Shown: piece after piece, positions 27,355-35,853 of the stretch
Position numbering within the stretch: the stretch's first letter is position 1
How the letters are laid out: every line of letters begins with the position of its first letter
Assembly: GCA_963704355.1 (NCBI GenBank)
Contig: OY969891.1
Location: 1-64,000 of the forward strand
Source of the DNA: Bog-473 sp963704355
GTDB lineage: Bacteria > Actinomycetota > Acidimicrobiia > Acidimicrobiales > RAAP-2
Direction of reading: 5' to 3'
DNA length: 64,000 nt
Program-made: the position numbers and the translations under genes
Notes under the pieces: generated by a model
Seen by the model: only the letters and a program-made list of their open reading frames with translations
Database searches by the model: none
Told to the model about the DNA's origin: nothing

Positions 27355-27930
27355 ATGGATCGGACCGTTCGAGTACTGCTGGTGTCGGGAAGCCTAAGGG
27401 GCCGGTCGACCAACACGGCGGCGCTTCGTACCGCCGCCGCCGCCGTCCTCCCAGGAGTGGAGGCCGTGCTCTACGAGGGCGTCAGTGGTTTGCCTCACTT
27501 CAACCCCGACGACGACAGCGATCCGCTCCCCGGTGCCGTCGCCGACCTGCGATCCCAGATCAGGACCGCCGACGCGGTCCTCTTGTCGACCCCGGAATAT
27601 GCGGGAGCGCTCCCCGGGTCGTTCAAGAACCTCTTGGACTGGACCATCGGCGATGACAAGCCCGGCTCGATCTACCAGAAGCCCGTCGCATGGGTCAACG
27701 TCTCCGCCCATGGTGCCGTCAACGCTCACGAGTCATTGCGCAAGGTCCTTGGCTACGCCACCGCTGAGATCATCGAAGAGGCCTGCGCAGAGGTATCCGT
27801 CACCCACCCGATGGTCGACGACGACGGGCTGATCGCCGACGAGTACGTCCGCAGTCAACTTGCTGCGCTCCTCGAGACCCTCGCCGCGCACGTCCGCAGC
27901 ACCGATGACTCAGCCAATCGTCGAACTTGA
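27355..27930 (+). CDS. NAD(P)H-dependent FMN reductase
   Basis: About 191 residues from ATG 27355 (GTG 27337 also possible; neither has a strong ribosome-binding site). The flavodoxin-like fold shows VRVLLVSGSLRGRSTNTAALRTAAAAV (phosphate-binding loop), LSTPEYAGALPGSFKNLLDWTIG (the PEY..s.PG.lKN.lDw signature) and PVAWVNVSAHGA. The family reduces FMN, quinones or azo dyes with NAD(P)H. The position beside HxlR and an exporter suits an electrophile/quinone stress response. Confidence 0.87.
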   Translation: MDRTVRVLLVSGSLRGRSTNTAALRTAAAAVLPGVEAVLYEGVSGLPHFNPDDDSDPLPGAVADLRSQIRTADAVLLSTPEYAGALPGSFKNLLDWTIGDDKPGSIYQKPVAWVNVSAHGAVNAHESLRKVLGYATAEIIEEACAEVSVTHPMVDDDGLIADEYVRSQLAALLETLAAHVRSTDDSANRRT

Positions 27931-28016
27931 CGTGCGCTCGCAAGGGATCGAATATCTGGAACGGCGCTCGGCCGCCTACTCACTCCGGCAACTCTCGATT
28001 AGTTGTTGGGAGAACA

Positions 28017-28316
28017 TCAAGATGCCTGGAAGACGAACCCGGTCTCCTTTCGCCGTAGCTCGGCCAGGGCACGCTCCGAGAGCTGATCCACTCGGCGGTC
28101 GCGGAAGAACAGCTCGCCTGAGGTGGGCCGGTCGAGACCCCCGAGCAGATGCAGAAGCGTCGACTTCCCGCAGCCGCTCGGACCCATCACCGCCACCGTC
28201 TCACCGACGTCGACTCGCATGTCGACGTCGTCTACGGCGCGGACGAGGCCGGCCCCGCTGCCATACTCCTTGCGAAGATGTCGGGCGCTCAAAAGTGAGG
28301 AACTTGGGCGCGTCAT
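28017..28316 (-). pseudogene. ABC transporter ATPase, truncated (LolD/MacB type)
   Basis: From ATG 28316: LLSARHLRKEYGSGAGLVRAVDDVDMRVDVGETVAVMGPSGCGKSTLLHLLGGLDRPTSGELFFRDRRVDQLSERALAELRRKETGFVFQAS. Walker A (GPSGCGKST) and the start of the Q-loop (GFVFQ) are intact. The frame stops immediately after; the ABC signature, Walker B and permease are absent. A frameshifted LDVLPTTNRELPE suggests a few more codons followed by a deletion. The start overlaps the preceding small gene by four bases. Confidence 0.8.
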
Positions 28317-28513
28317 CGGCCTCTCCTGTGCATCCAAGCCCGTTTACAGGCTTCCAGCCATCGAAGATCGGCTTGCACGCGCCGCACGATCCCTTCCAGT
28401 AACGGCGCCGCCGGGGAGTCCTCTGGCTCGCCCATCGCGGCTCGCTGGGCATCACGCAAAAGATTGGCCATCTGGTACTTCCCATTCGGATGGCCGGGGT
28501 GGTACATGGCCAT
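28313..28513 (-). CDS. Small protein upstream of the ABC ATPase remnant
   Basis: 66 residues from ATG 28513: MAMYHPGHPNGKYQMANLLRDAQRAAMGEPEDSPAAPLLEGIVRRVQADLRWLEACKRAW, then a basic tail. The stop overlaps the ATPase ATG, which supports translation. The helical RRVQADLRWLE segment is reminiscent of PadR regulator C-termini, but no winged helix is present. It overlaps the end of the DUF3995-like frame, so that frame may really end earlier. Confidence 0.45.
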   Translation of the reverse strand: MAMYHPGHPNGKYQMANLLRDAQRAAMGEPEDSPAAPLLEGIVRRVQADLRWLEACKRAWMHRRGR

Positions 28514-29084
28514 GCGGAAGATCTGCTCCGACGACGTCAGGGGTCTCGGTTGGTCGGGGCGGCAGCGACTGACTCGTGGGCCTAACACGAATGCTGCAAT
28601 GAAAACACCAGGTGGCCGTCCCGAGGAGTAGGCCCCAGAGCAGGAACCAGGAGTCCCACAGCTCCAGGTGCCAACGCAGGGCTACCCAGTCCACCGCGCC
28701 GGCAGGTCGAATCACGCCGAGCTCGACCAGCGCTTCCGAGATCACCTGGATGCCTCCGTAGAGGACCAGAATCACCGACGCAGCGCCGCAAGCGGCCGCC
28801 CGCCAACGTCGGGATACGATCCGACCCCATGGTCGTACCAAAGAGAGCGGAAGAATGACGCCAACGGCCTTGACGACCACGGTCACCCAGATCAGCGTCG
28901 CAGATCGGCTGCCGCCGGCCCGGGCCATCCGCTCGGCGAACCCACCCACTGTTTGGAGGCCGGCGGTCCCTCCCGAGGCCCAGTAGAGGCTGACGGCGCA
29001 GAAGAGTCCGGCGGAGACCGCGGCCACGTAGGCAATCCAGTCTCCGGGGAATGATTCGAATTCGCGGGTTGAACCAGTTTTCAC
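28452..29084 (-). CDS. DUF3995-like membrane protein
   Basis: 210 residues from GTG 29084, which follows GGAGG by five bases. Four TM segments: WIAYVAAVSAGLFCAVSLYWASGG, LIWVTVVVKAVGVILPLSLVRPWG, AACGAASVILVLYGGIQVISEAL, LWDSWFLLWGLLLGTATW. The SLYWA.GG...L.TVGG and ALRWHLELWDSWFLLWGLLLG patterns fit DUF3995. The last 50 residues are unconserved and overlap the next gene, so a frameshift near 28590 is possible. Function is unknown. Confidence 0.7.
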   Translation of the reverse strand: MKTGSTREFESFPGDWIAYVAAVSAGLFCAVSLYWASGGTAGLQTVGGFAERMARAGGSRSATLIWVTVVVKAVGVILPLSLVRPWGRIVSRRWRAAACGAASVILVLYGGIQVISEALVELGVIRPAGAVDWVALRWHLELWDSWFLLWGLLLGTATWCFHCSIRVRPTSQSLPPRPTETPDVVGADLPHGHVPPRPSEWEVPDGQSFA

Positions 29085-29165
29085 AGTTACCTCCTTTAAG
29101 AGGGCGGGCCACGACCCGGCGGCCAAGGTGGTCTGGATGTCGTGGTTGTTCTTCTTTGCCGGGTT

Positions 29166-29246
29166 GAGGTTCGTTCCCATTCAGGGCCCGCCAGCTCGCC
29201 AGATGTCATGGTGTCCGGTCCAGCGGTCACGATCATCTGTCCGTAG
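29166..29246 (+). pseudogene. Duplicated fragment of an HxlR/SCP2-like C-terminus
   Basis: The translation VRSHSGPASSPDVMVSGPAV then TIICP and a stop closely matches GEVHCRSGPADSPDVVVTGPADTIIG of the HxlR gene ending at 27262. Only about 27 codons remain. It is a relic of a third HxlR/SCP2 copy between the two existing ones. Confidence 0.6.
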
Positions 29247-29456
29247 CCCCCAGTGACGAGAATCGTTACTGGTCCAGCCAATTACGAGTCAGGAGTGTCA
29301 CGGTCTCGCTGACCCCGCAGTTGATAGACGGTCAACCCCAGCGAGACCCCAGCGACCGTCAGGGCGAGTCCGGCCAAGCCGAAATCTAGCCAGGCGGTCA
29401 TGACCAAGAGCACCCGCGGGTATGCGCCACCCCATCGCGGCGACCGGGGTCGAGCT
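29247..29456. other. Short gap
   Basis: No supported gene. It separates the HxlR relic from the convergent end of the second HxlR gene. Confidence 0.35.
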
Positions 29457-30191
29457 TCACGCTATTCCGCCAGTACTGGTTCTCACGGCTTCGGCACCTC
29501 CGCTTTGCACAACCTCGCCGGATTCCTGAGCACAGTCAGCGCTGGCGACAGAGGCATCTGCGCGGTCTCGGCGCAACCGAGTCAACACAGCGACCCTTCC
29601 TGTCAGCGTCAGACCCGCAGCCTTGGCTTCTTTGACGCTCAAACGACCAGAGAGGGTTCCCAAAATGACATCTGGGGGCCCAGCCAGTTCAAGATCAGGT
29701 GATTCAACGATGCCAGGTCGCGTGCGGATTCCGTCTTGGGAGGCCTCGATGACGGCCGGGTAGTCCTCCGGACTGAGCTGTATGGAGACCGGAGGCCCGT
29801 CTGGCGCCCGGTCTTTTAGAAACATCGCGACGGGACGCTTGAACCAGTGACTGCGGAATTGATCTGTCTTGTCTTTTTCAGACATGAAACGAGCACCCCA
29901 TATCCCGAGTGCGTCGAGTACCGGCTTGAGGTCGGCTCCGGCATCGGTCAGGTGGTACAGCGTGGCTGCGACGGGCGGCGGAACGGCCTCACGCCAAACG
30001 ATGCCGGCTTCTTCTAAAGAGGCCAAGCGGTCGGCCAAGAGGTTGGTCGCAATTCCAGGTAACCCACTCATCAGGTCGGTGTAGCGACACGGACCTTGGC
30101 TCACGAGCTCTCTGATGATGAGCAGGGTCCAACGATCACCGACAGCATCGAGTGCCTTGGCCACGGCGCAGTAGTGGTTGTACGACTTCAT
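29457..30191 (-). CDS. HxlR-family regulator with SCP2-like C-terminal domain
   Basis: 244 residues. MKSYNHYCAVAKALDAVGDRWTLLIIRELVSQGPCRYTDLMSGLPGIATNLLADRLASLEEAGIVWREAVPPPVAATLYHLTDAGADLKPVLDALGIWG is an HxlR winged helix (residues 1-100). The C-terminal SPDLELAGPPDVILGTLSGRLSVKEAKAAGLTLTGR is SCP2-like. The last 35 residues look like read-through tail. It is divergent from the DUF302/hydrolase pair at 30422-32169, with CTTGA-N5-TCAAG in the intergenic region, and probably represses that operon in response to a hydrophobic ligand. Confidence 0.85.
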   Translation of the reverse strand: MKSYNHYCAVAKALDAVGDRWTLLIIRELVSQGPCRYTDLMSGLPGIATNLLADRLASLEEAGIVWREAVPPPVAATLYHLTDAGADLKPVLDALGIWGARFMSEKDKTDQFRSHWFKRPVAMFLKDRAPDGPPVSIQLSPEDYPAVIEASQDGIRTRPGIVESPDLELAGPPDVILGTLSGRLSVKEAKAAGLTLTGRVAVLTRLRRDRADASVASADCAQESGEVVQSGGAEAVRTSTGGIA

Positions 30192-30235
30192 GCCACCAGT
30201 ATGCCAGACGTTGACTTGAGAATCAACAGTAAGAA

Positions 30236-30250
30236 CTTGACTTTCTCAAG
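30236..30250. promoter_or_regulatory. HxlR operator-like inverted repeat
   Basis: CTTGA-CTTTC-TCAAG lies 45 bases upstream of the second HxlR start, in the divergent promoter facing the DUF302 gene. The same half-sites with the same spacing occur before the first HxlR gene (26594-26608), which supports a shared recognition sequence. Confidence 0.55.
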
Positions 30251-30421
30251 GTTCGTGGTAGAACGGTTGCGTGTCCAAAAAGGCCCCGGTTTGTCAGTCC
30301 ACTTCGGGTGGCCGTGTGGGCCCGCCATTTCGATACTGCTCCGATGCTCGCCGTCACCCTCTTGACGCATTTATCCGGCCGCTAGCTCGGACCAGCAAGC
30401 ACGCGATCTCCCTGGAGGAAC

Positions 30422-30910
30422 GTGACCACCATTAATTATCTGGCAACCCGCATGATCCACGACAGCGCCGTCGATTTTGAAGAGACACGCCATCGGTTCG
30501 ACGAACAGGTGCCGATGCTCGACCCGCTACTGACTCTCCGACTCGTCGTCGATCAAGCAGCGTGGCATGACGTCGAGGCTCACGTGGATCGCGCGGTCGG
30601 CCCAACAGGCTTCGTCGCCCTTACGCGAATCGATCAGGGAGCTCTGTTCAGCCTGGGCGGCGATCCGGTACAGGCGACGCTGTATCTCGTCGGGAACCCG
30701 GTGATTGCACGCTCGGTCCTCGCGGTCGAGCCGGCGGCGGGACTGTATGCACCGTTCCGCGTAGCGGTCTACCGAGACGCCATGGGCGCGCACGTCGCCT
30801 ACGACCAACCTTCGAGCGTATTCGCGTCGTTCGGTTCCGACGCGATCGACGCGATCGCTCGTGAACTCGACGAGAAGACTCGAAACTCAGCGGGGACGTC
30901 TTGCCGGTGA
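30422..30910 (+). CDS. DUF302 family protein (2 of 4)
   Basis: 162 residues from GTG 30422, after GGAGGAAC. MIHDSAVDFEETRHRFDEQVPMLDPLLTLRLVVDQAAWHDVEAHVDRAVGPTGFVALTRIDQGALFSLGGDPVQATLYLVGNPVIARSVLAVEPAAGLYAPFRVAVYRD aligns throughout with the protein at 21909-22466. It is followed after 131 bases by an Asp-nucleophile alpha/beta hydrolase, repeating the neighbour relationship seen at 22 kb but in the reverse order. Ligand and role are unknown. Confidence 0.78.
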   Translation: MTTINYLATRMIHDSAVDFEETRHRFDEQVPMLDPLLTLRLVVDQAAWHDVEAHVDRAVGPTGFVALTRIDQGALFSLGGDPVQATLYLVGNPVIARSVLAVEPAAGLYAPFRVAVYRDAMGAHVAYDQPSSVFASFGSDAIDAIARELDEKTRNSAGTSCR

Positions 30911-31041
30911 GAACGACGCTCAGCGACCATCACTGCTTTCTCACGCGCACGGGCGTCCCGGTTCGCCGTTTCGGCCCTCACGCGACTGACGGTCGGATCA
31001 CAAACGAATCAAATGGCGATTTTTGAAAGAGGAGACACGCA

Positions 31042-32169
31042 ATGAACACTCCATCCGATTTGATCAAAACAGGAGATGAGCGCCAAAGCGCGCCGATCGC
31101 TGGACGACATCGTGATGCCGTCGATCCTCACAGAGGGACTCCCAAACGGCGCTGGCGGGTCGCCGCGGTGGTGGTCGCGGCTCTCACGAGCATGGTGATT
31201 GTCGCGGCGAGCGTCGTTGCCGCCGTACCGGCAACCGCAATCGGCGGCCAGCCAGCCGCCGCAGCACCGTCACACTCAAGGTTGGTGTGGATCCCGCGTG
31301 CGGGGTACCGGATTGCCGCTTACGTGCAGCCCGGTCGCGGTCCCGCGATCGTGCTCAGCCATGGCTTCCCGGACAACCACCATCTGTATGACAGCGTTGT
31401 GCCGTTGCTCAGAGGGCGTGAAGTCGTGACCTTTGATTTTCTCGGCTGGGGACGGTCGAGCAAGCCGACTCACTACTCCTACACATTTGCTGGCCAGGAA
31501 CAGGATCTCAACGCGGTGATCCAAGGCCTCCACCTCGGCCGCGTTGTCCTCGTGGCACACGACGCCAGCGTGCCGGCGGTGCTCAACTGGTCCCTTGATC
31601 ACCCCGGTCACGTCGCTTCAATCATCCTCTCAAACGGCTTCTACGCCCCCGTGGCGGGATCGGGGCCGCCCACTCTTGCCGGCATCTTCGCGCTAGGTCA
31701 GTGGCCGATCACGGCTTCGCTCGGACCGCTTCCCCCAGGCACCGCCTACGGACTGAACAGTCTGATGAACGGATTGCCAAACGATCCACGTCTCCTCGAT
31801 GAATTGCTCACTTGGCAGGAGTCGACCTTCATTTCCAACCGCTCAACCGCTCGGAAGTTCATCCCCCTCTTCACCCGGCAGTTCCTCGCCAAACCCAGCA
31901 CTCTGGGCCCCCTTCGCTCGTTCGCCGGCGATCTCTTCTCGGCGGTGACGAAGGATGCTGCGCGCGTCCCCAGCCTCAAGTCCCTCGCTGTTCCTGTTCA
32001 CATCGTCTGGGGCGCCAAGGATCCCAACCTCAATCTCAGCGTCGCCGAAGCCCTGCATCAAGAGATTACGAATAGCACGCTCATCATCTTTCCCAACGCG
32101 CGGCACAACCTGATGCTGGACGATCCAACACTGTTTGCAGCAATAGTCAGGTCCGCAGCATCCGGATAG
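31042..32169 (+). CDS. Membrane-anchored or exported alpha/beta hydrolase, Asp nucleophile
   Basis: 375 residues; ATG 31042 follows GAGGAGA. A basic N-terminus (TPKRRWR) precedes one hydrophobic segment (VAAVVVAALTSMVIVAASVVAAV) and an Ala-rich cleavable-looking stretch, so the catalytic domain is probably outside the membrane. That domain has VLSHGFPDNHHLYDSVVPLL, FDFLGWGRSSKP, the nucleophile elbow VLVAHDASVPAV with Asp, an acid in VHIVWGAKDPNLN, and a His in FPNARHNLMLDDP. This is the dehalogenase/epoxide hydrolase pattern, as in the 22 kb paralogue. It lies between a DUF302 gene and an MMPL transporter. Confidence 0.82.
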   Translation: MNTPSDLIKTGDERQSAPIAGRHRDAVDPHRGTPKRRWRVAAVVVAALTSMVIVAASVVAAVPATAIGGQPAAAAPSHSRLVWIPRAGYRIAAYVQPGRGPAIVLSHGFPDNHHLYDSVVPLLRGREVVTFDFLGWGRSSKPTHYSYTFAGQEQDLNAVIQGLHLGRVVLVAHDASVPAVLNWSLDHPGHVASIILSNGFYAPVAGSGPPTLAGIFALGQWPITASLGPLPPGTAYGLNSLMNGLPNDPRLLDELLTWQESTFISNRSTARKFIPLFTRQFLAKPSTLGPLRSFAGDLFSAVTKDAARVPSLKSLAVPVHIVWGAKDPNLNLSVAEALHQEITNSTLIIFPNARHNLMLDDPTLFAAIVRSAASG

Positions 32170-32301
32170 GGATTCGCACAACCGACGACTCGACTCGGTC
32201 CTACAACCAGGCTGTGATCAGTTCCTCGCCATCAAAATCGTTCCGACGCGCAACCGGCGCGAACTGCCAATATCCCAACACCCCGAAAGGACACCGATAC
32301 C

Positions 32302-34527
32302 GTGACGTTCACCTCAGAGGCTTTTGGCCTCACGCAGAGGATGGCGGCGGCCAGCTCACGACGCCCTCGCCGCACACTCGCCATCTGGGGACTCTTGGTC
32401 CTGGTGGCCCTGGTGCTCGTCGGAACGTCGCTAAAGGGTCTGACAACAACTGTCAATGTGGTGGGCACCACTCAGTCCAGCAAGGCCGAAGCCCTCTACA
32501 ACGAGGTTGTCCGGTCCGCCGGCCACAAGCCGACTGATGTCATCGTGGTCAGCTCCAAGAGTTCGACGGCCGCCGATCCGGCCTTCAAGGCATTGGTAGG
32601 CAGGCTCCAGGCGAAGGTAGGAACCAGCCCCGGCATCACAGAAGTCGTTGCCGATCTCGGCTCGGACAGCCCGCAGTCACCCAATCGCCATGCTGCTTTG
32701 ATTTCACTGAAAGCGGCGACTGACGCCGACATAAAGCCTGTCGTGAGTGCGGTCGAGTCGGCAAATGGCAGCGGCGGGTTCTCCGTGGCCGTCACCGGCG
32801 TCCACACGGTGGGCAACGACTTCACCAGCTTGTCGACAAGCGACCTGCGAAACGGGGAACTGGACTTCGGCTTGCCGATTTCGATCGTTGTCCTCTTGCT
32901 GGTGTTCGGAACAGTGGTGGCTGGGCTGATGCCGATGCTCATGGCCCTGCTCTCGATCGTCGTCGGGCTTGGGATTGCGACACTCGTCGGTGAGGAGTTC
33001 CACCTGTCGACCTTCATCATCAACATGATGACCGGCATGGGCCTGGCGCTCGGGATTGACTACTCCTTGTTCATCGTCTCACGCTTCCGTGAGGAACGGG
33101 CCGCCGGACTCGACAAGGAGGCAGCCATCCAGCGGACGGCGGCTACCGCCAGCCGAGCCGTGCTGTTCAGCGGCGCCACGTTCGTGATCGCCCTCTTGGG
33201 CATGTTCTTGGTTCCCACGAACCTCCTGCGCAGCATGGCCGCCGGGGCGATAATCGTCGGGGTCGTCTCGGTCGCCGCCGCCCTCACCCTGCTTCCGGCC
33301 ATGCTGCATCTACTCGGCGATCGCGTGAACTCCTTGCGCCTGCCCGTTGTCGGGAAGCGTCTCGGGAGCGCGGATTCGGGCGAGTCTCGGATCTGGCGAA
33401 GGTTCATCGAAGGAGTTCTGCGCCACCGTGTCGTCATGCTGACCCTGACCGTCGGGGTGCTGGTCGCTTTGGCGGTGCCGCTCCTCGGGCTCCATATCGG
33501 GCAAAGCGGCGTGGCCACCCTTCCCGACAATCTCCCGTCTAAGGAGGGTTACTTGGCCGTGCAGCGCTATTTCCCCCATCAGGATCCCTACCCAGTCGAG
33601 ATTGTCGTCGACGGTGGGGGTTCCCGAAGCCAGGGGGACCTGTCGAAGCTAGAAGCGGTGCTCGCCGGCGATCCCCGGTTTGGGCCTGGCACCATCGCCC
33701 CATCGGCCAACGGAAAGCTCTTGACCCTCACCGTTCCGATCCGAGGTGACGTCGTCTCGAGCCCGGACGTGGCCGCGGTGCGCCAACTGCGCAATGCGGT
33801 CATTCCGTCGGTCTTCGCCGGCTCTCACGCCCGCGTCTACGTTGGGGGCAAAACTGCCGAGACCGCCGACTACTTCAGCGCCGTCTCGTCGCCCACGCCC
33901 TACGTGTTGCTGTTCGTGTTGGGCCTCAGCTTCGTTCTGCTGTTGCTGGCCTTCCGGTCGCTCGTGGTCGCCCTTGTCTCGATCGTGCTCAATCTTCTGT
34001 CGGTTGGGGCTGCCTACGGTCTCCTGACCCTGGTCTTCATCCATGGGATTGGTGCAAGCTTCTTCGGTTTCCAGAAGGTCACCGCCATCGACGCCTGGGT
34101 GCCGCTGTTCTTGTTCTCGGTGCTCTTTGCCCTTTCGATGGACTACCAGGTCTTCCTGATGAGCCGGATCAAAGAACGCTACGACGAGACGGGCTCGACG
34201 ACCGAGGCCGTCGTTGGCGGTGTGGCGTCGACGGCCAAGATCATCACGGGGGCCGCACTGATCATCGTGGTGGTGTTTTCCGGGTTCGCTCGCGGCCAAC
34301 TCGACATGTTTCAGCAGATGGGATTCGGAGTGGCCGTGGCACTTCTTCTCGACGCCACCCTTATCCGCTCGATCGCGTTGCCATGCACGCTGCGCTTGCT
34401 GGGAGACCACAGCTGGTACCTGCCTCGCTGGCTCAACTGGCTGCCGCGAGTCGAAGTCGAGTCGCCACCGCCACCGTCAGCTCCTGTAACCGATGACGTG
34501 GAGCGAACCCTCGTCCCGGCTAGGTAG
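32302..34527 (+). CDS. MMPL-family RND transporter
   Basis: 741 residues from GTG 32302. Two halves of the MMPL fold: TM1 (RRTLAIWGLLVLVALVLVGTSL), a periplasmic loop, then TM2-6 with GLPISIVVLLLVFGTVVAGLMPML and MTGMGLALGIDYSLFIVSRFREER (the GIDYSLF motif carries the proton-relay Asp). The second half has YFSAVSSPTPYVLLFVLGLSFVLLLLAFRS and LFALSMDYQVFLMSRIKERYDETG. Actinobacterial MMPL proteins export lipids or drugs using the proton gradient. It follows the exported hydrolase by 132 bases and may share its transcript. Confidence 0.9.
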   Translation: MTFTSEAFGLTQRMAAASSRRPRRTLAIWGLLVLVALVLVGTSLKGLTTTVNVVGTTQSSKAEALYNEVVRSAGHKPTDVIVVSSKSSTAADPAFKALVGRLQAKVGTSPGITEVVADLGSDSPQSPNRHAALISLKAATDADIKPVVSAVESANGSGGFSVAVTGVHTVGNDFTSLSTSDLRNGELDFGLPISIVVLLLVFGTVVAGLMPMLMALLSIVVGLGIATLVGEEFHLSTFIINMMTGMGLALGIDYSLFIVSRFREERAAGLDKEAAIQRTAATASRAVLFSGATFVIALLGMFLVPTNLLRSMAAGAIIVGVVSVAAALTLLPAMLHLLGDRVNSLRLPVVGKRLGSADSGESRIWRRFIEGVLRHRVVMLTLTVGVLVALAVPLLGLHIGQSGVATLPDNLPSKEGYLAVQRYFPHQDPYPVEIVVDGGGSRSQGDLSKLEAVLAGDPRFGPGTIAPSANGKLLTLTVPIRGDVVSSPDVAAVRQLRNAVIPSVFAGSHARVYVGGKTAETADYFSAVSSPTPYVLLFVLGLSFVLLLLAFRSLVVALVSIVLNLLSVGAAYGLLTLVFIHGIGASFFGFQKVTAIDAWVPLFLFSVLFALSMDYQVFLMSRIKERYDETGSTTEAVVGGVASTAKIITGAALIIVVVFSGFARGQLDMFQQMGFGVAVALLLDATLIRSIALPCTLRLLGDHSWYLPRWLNWLPRVEVESPPPPSAPVTDDVERTLVPAR

Positions 34528-34805
34528 GCGGCAGGCCGTCACACCCACGCTCTGGTGGCCAATGTCGCCGAAGGGACAGAGGGACCTGGTCTGCCCCCGA
34601 CGCGCGCCTGATCTTCCACGCCCGCACGGCGCGCTTCCTCTACAGGCGGCACTATCCCTTGATGTCTGGCCTAATGATCGATGACCGCTTCCACCCTCGG
34701 GTGGAGACGTGGCGCCTCATTTCCACCCATGGAGCCACCCGGGGGCCGATCCATTCTGTGGTCCGAACTGTGACGGTGGAGCTGTCCCCAAAGAAAGTGG
34801 TTGTC
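34528..34805. other. Gap between MMPL gene and two-component operon
   Basis: No supported gene. It presumably contains the promoter of the four-gene signalling operon, though no clear hexamers stand out. Confidence 0.35.
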
Positions 34806-35327
34806 ATGCCAAGAGACGTTCTTATTGTGAATCTTGCGGTGCTGTTCGCAGTGCTCGAAGCAGACCTTGGACGCAGGAAGGTCAGTACCTTCCGCATTCT
34901 CCGGCCAGTGCTCCTGGCCGCTGGCCTCGTCCCGCTCTTCATCGTCCACCCGGCCACAGCCGGCAACGGCGAGATCCTCGAGTTCGTGCTCGCCGGCCTC
35001 GGTGTGCTCCTCGGTGTGGTCGCCGCCAGTGGTCTCATGAAGGTCAGCTTCGACGACGTGTCGCAGAAGTGCCTGAGCAGCGCCGGTGCCGCTTACGCGG
35101 CCTTCTGGGTGTTCATCATCGGAGCCCGGCTCCTCTTTACCTACGGTGCCAACCATTGGTACACCGCGCCGCTGACCCACTGGATGATCACCAACGAGAT
35201 CTCCTTGAATGCGCTGACCGACGCTCTGATCTTCATGGCCGTCGCCATGGCCGTCGCCCGCAGCCTTCGCCTGGCCATCGGCCGGAACCAGGCGCGCCGC
35301 CAGTCCGATCACGCTCTGGCGGTCTGA
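34806..35327 (+). CDS. Membrane protein of a two-component operon
   Basis: About 173 residues from ATG 34806; the frame is open back to 34659. Four or five TM segments (VLIVNLAVLFAVLEADLG; ILRPVLLAAGLVPLFIV; ILEFVLAGLGVLLGVVAASGLM; AAYAAFWVFIIGARLLFTYGA; SLNALTDALIFMAVAMAVAR). Its stop is one base before the next ATG. The general form recalls the paired DUF1453/CcdC-like membrane proteins encoded next to actinobacterial NarL-type systems. It may be the target or accessory sensor of the kinase. Confidence 0.65.
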   Translation: MPRDVLIVNLAVLFAVLEADLGRRKVSTFRILRPVLLAAGLVPLFIVHPATAGNGEILEFVLAGLGVLLGVVAASGLMKVSFDDVSQKCLSSAGAAYAAFWVFIIGARLLFTYGANHWYTAPLTHWMITNEISLNALTDALIFMAVAMAVARSLRLAIGRNQARRQSDHALAV

Positions 35328-35328
35328 G

Positions 35329-35853
35329 ATGACCTTCACCTCCATTGCCATTGCCACCATCGGCTTCCTCCTCTTCCTTCGTCTGCAAGGCGAAGCGGTG
35401 CCGGCGCCCAAGAAGCTGTTGGTCCTCCCGGTCATCGTGGGGGCTATCGGCCTGGAGAACATTTCCCGCGCCAAGCGGAACGCCATCGCCCTCGGCGTGA
35501 TCGTCACCGGGAGCGCACTGTCGCTGGGACTCGGCGCTCTGCGAGGCCGCTTTGACCGGTTGTCCGTAGTCAACGGTGCCCCCTACATGGCCTGGACCGC
35601 TGGCTCCGTAGCGATCCTCGTCGTCAATGTTCTCTTGAAGCTGGCGCTCGACGCCGGTGGCGTCGCCGCCGGGGGCACCAAGGCAGCCTTGACCGATTCC
35701 ATTCTGCTTAGCCTCGGACTCACGCTCCTCGGTGAGGCCGCCGTCATCTGGGTGCGGGCGCAGTCGCTGACCTCGGGTGGTGCCCCAGAGGCCCGGTACC
35801 GTACGCCCGTGCAGCAAGCCGAGCGGCCCACCCAATGGCCACCGATCCGGTGA
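35329..35853 (+). CDS. Second membrane protein of the two-component operon
   Basis: 174 residues, about five TM segments (FTSIAIATIGFLLFLRLQG; KKLLVLPVIVGAIGL; NAIALGVIVTGSALSLGLGALRG; MAWTAGSVAILVVNVLLKLAL; SILLSLGLTLLGEAAVIWVRA). The LRGRFDRL..VNGAPYM.WT pattern is typical of DUF1453-type proteins. The last 19 bases overlap the histidine kinase start, showing translational coupling. Function is unknown. Confidence 0.68.
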   Translation: MTFTSIAIATIGFLLFLRLQGEAVPAPKKLLVLPVIVGAIGLENISRAKRNAIALGVIVTGSALSLGLGALRGRFDRLSVVNGAPYMAWTAGSVAILVVNVLLKLALDAGGVAAGGTKAALTDSILLSLGLTLLGEAAVIWVRAQSLTSGGAPEARYRTPVQQAERPTQWPPIR

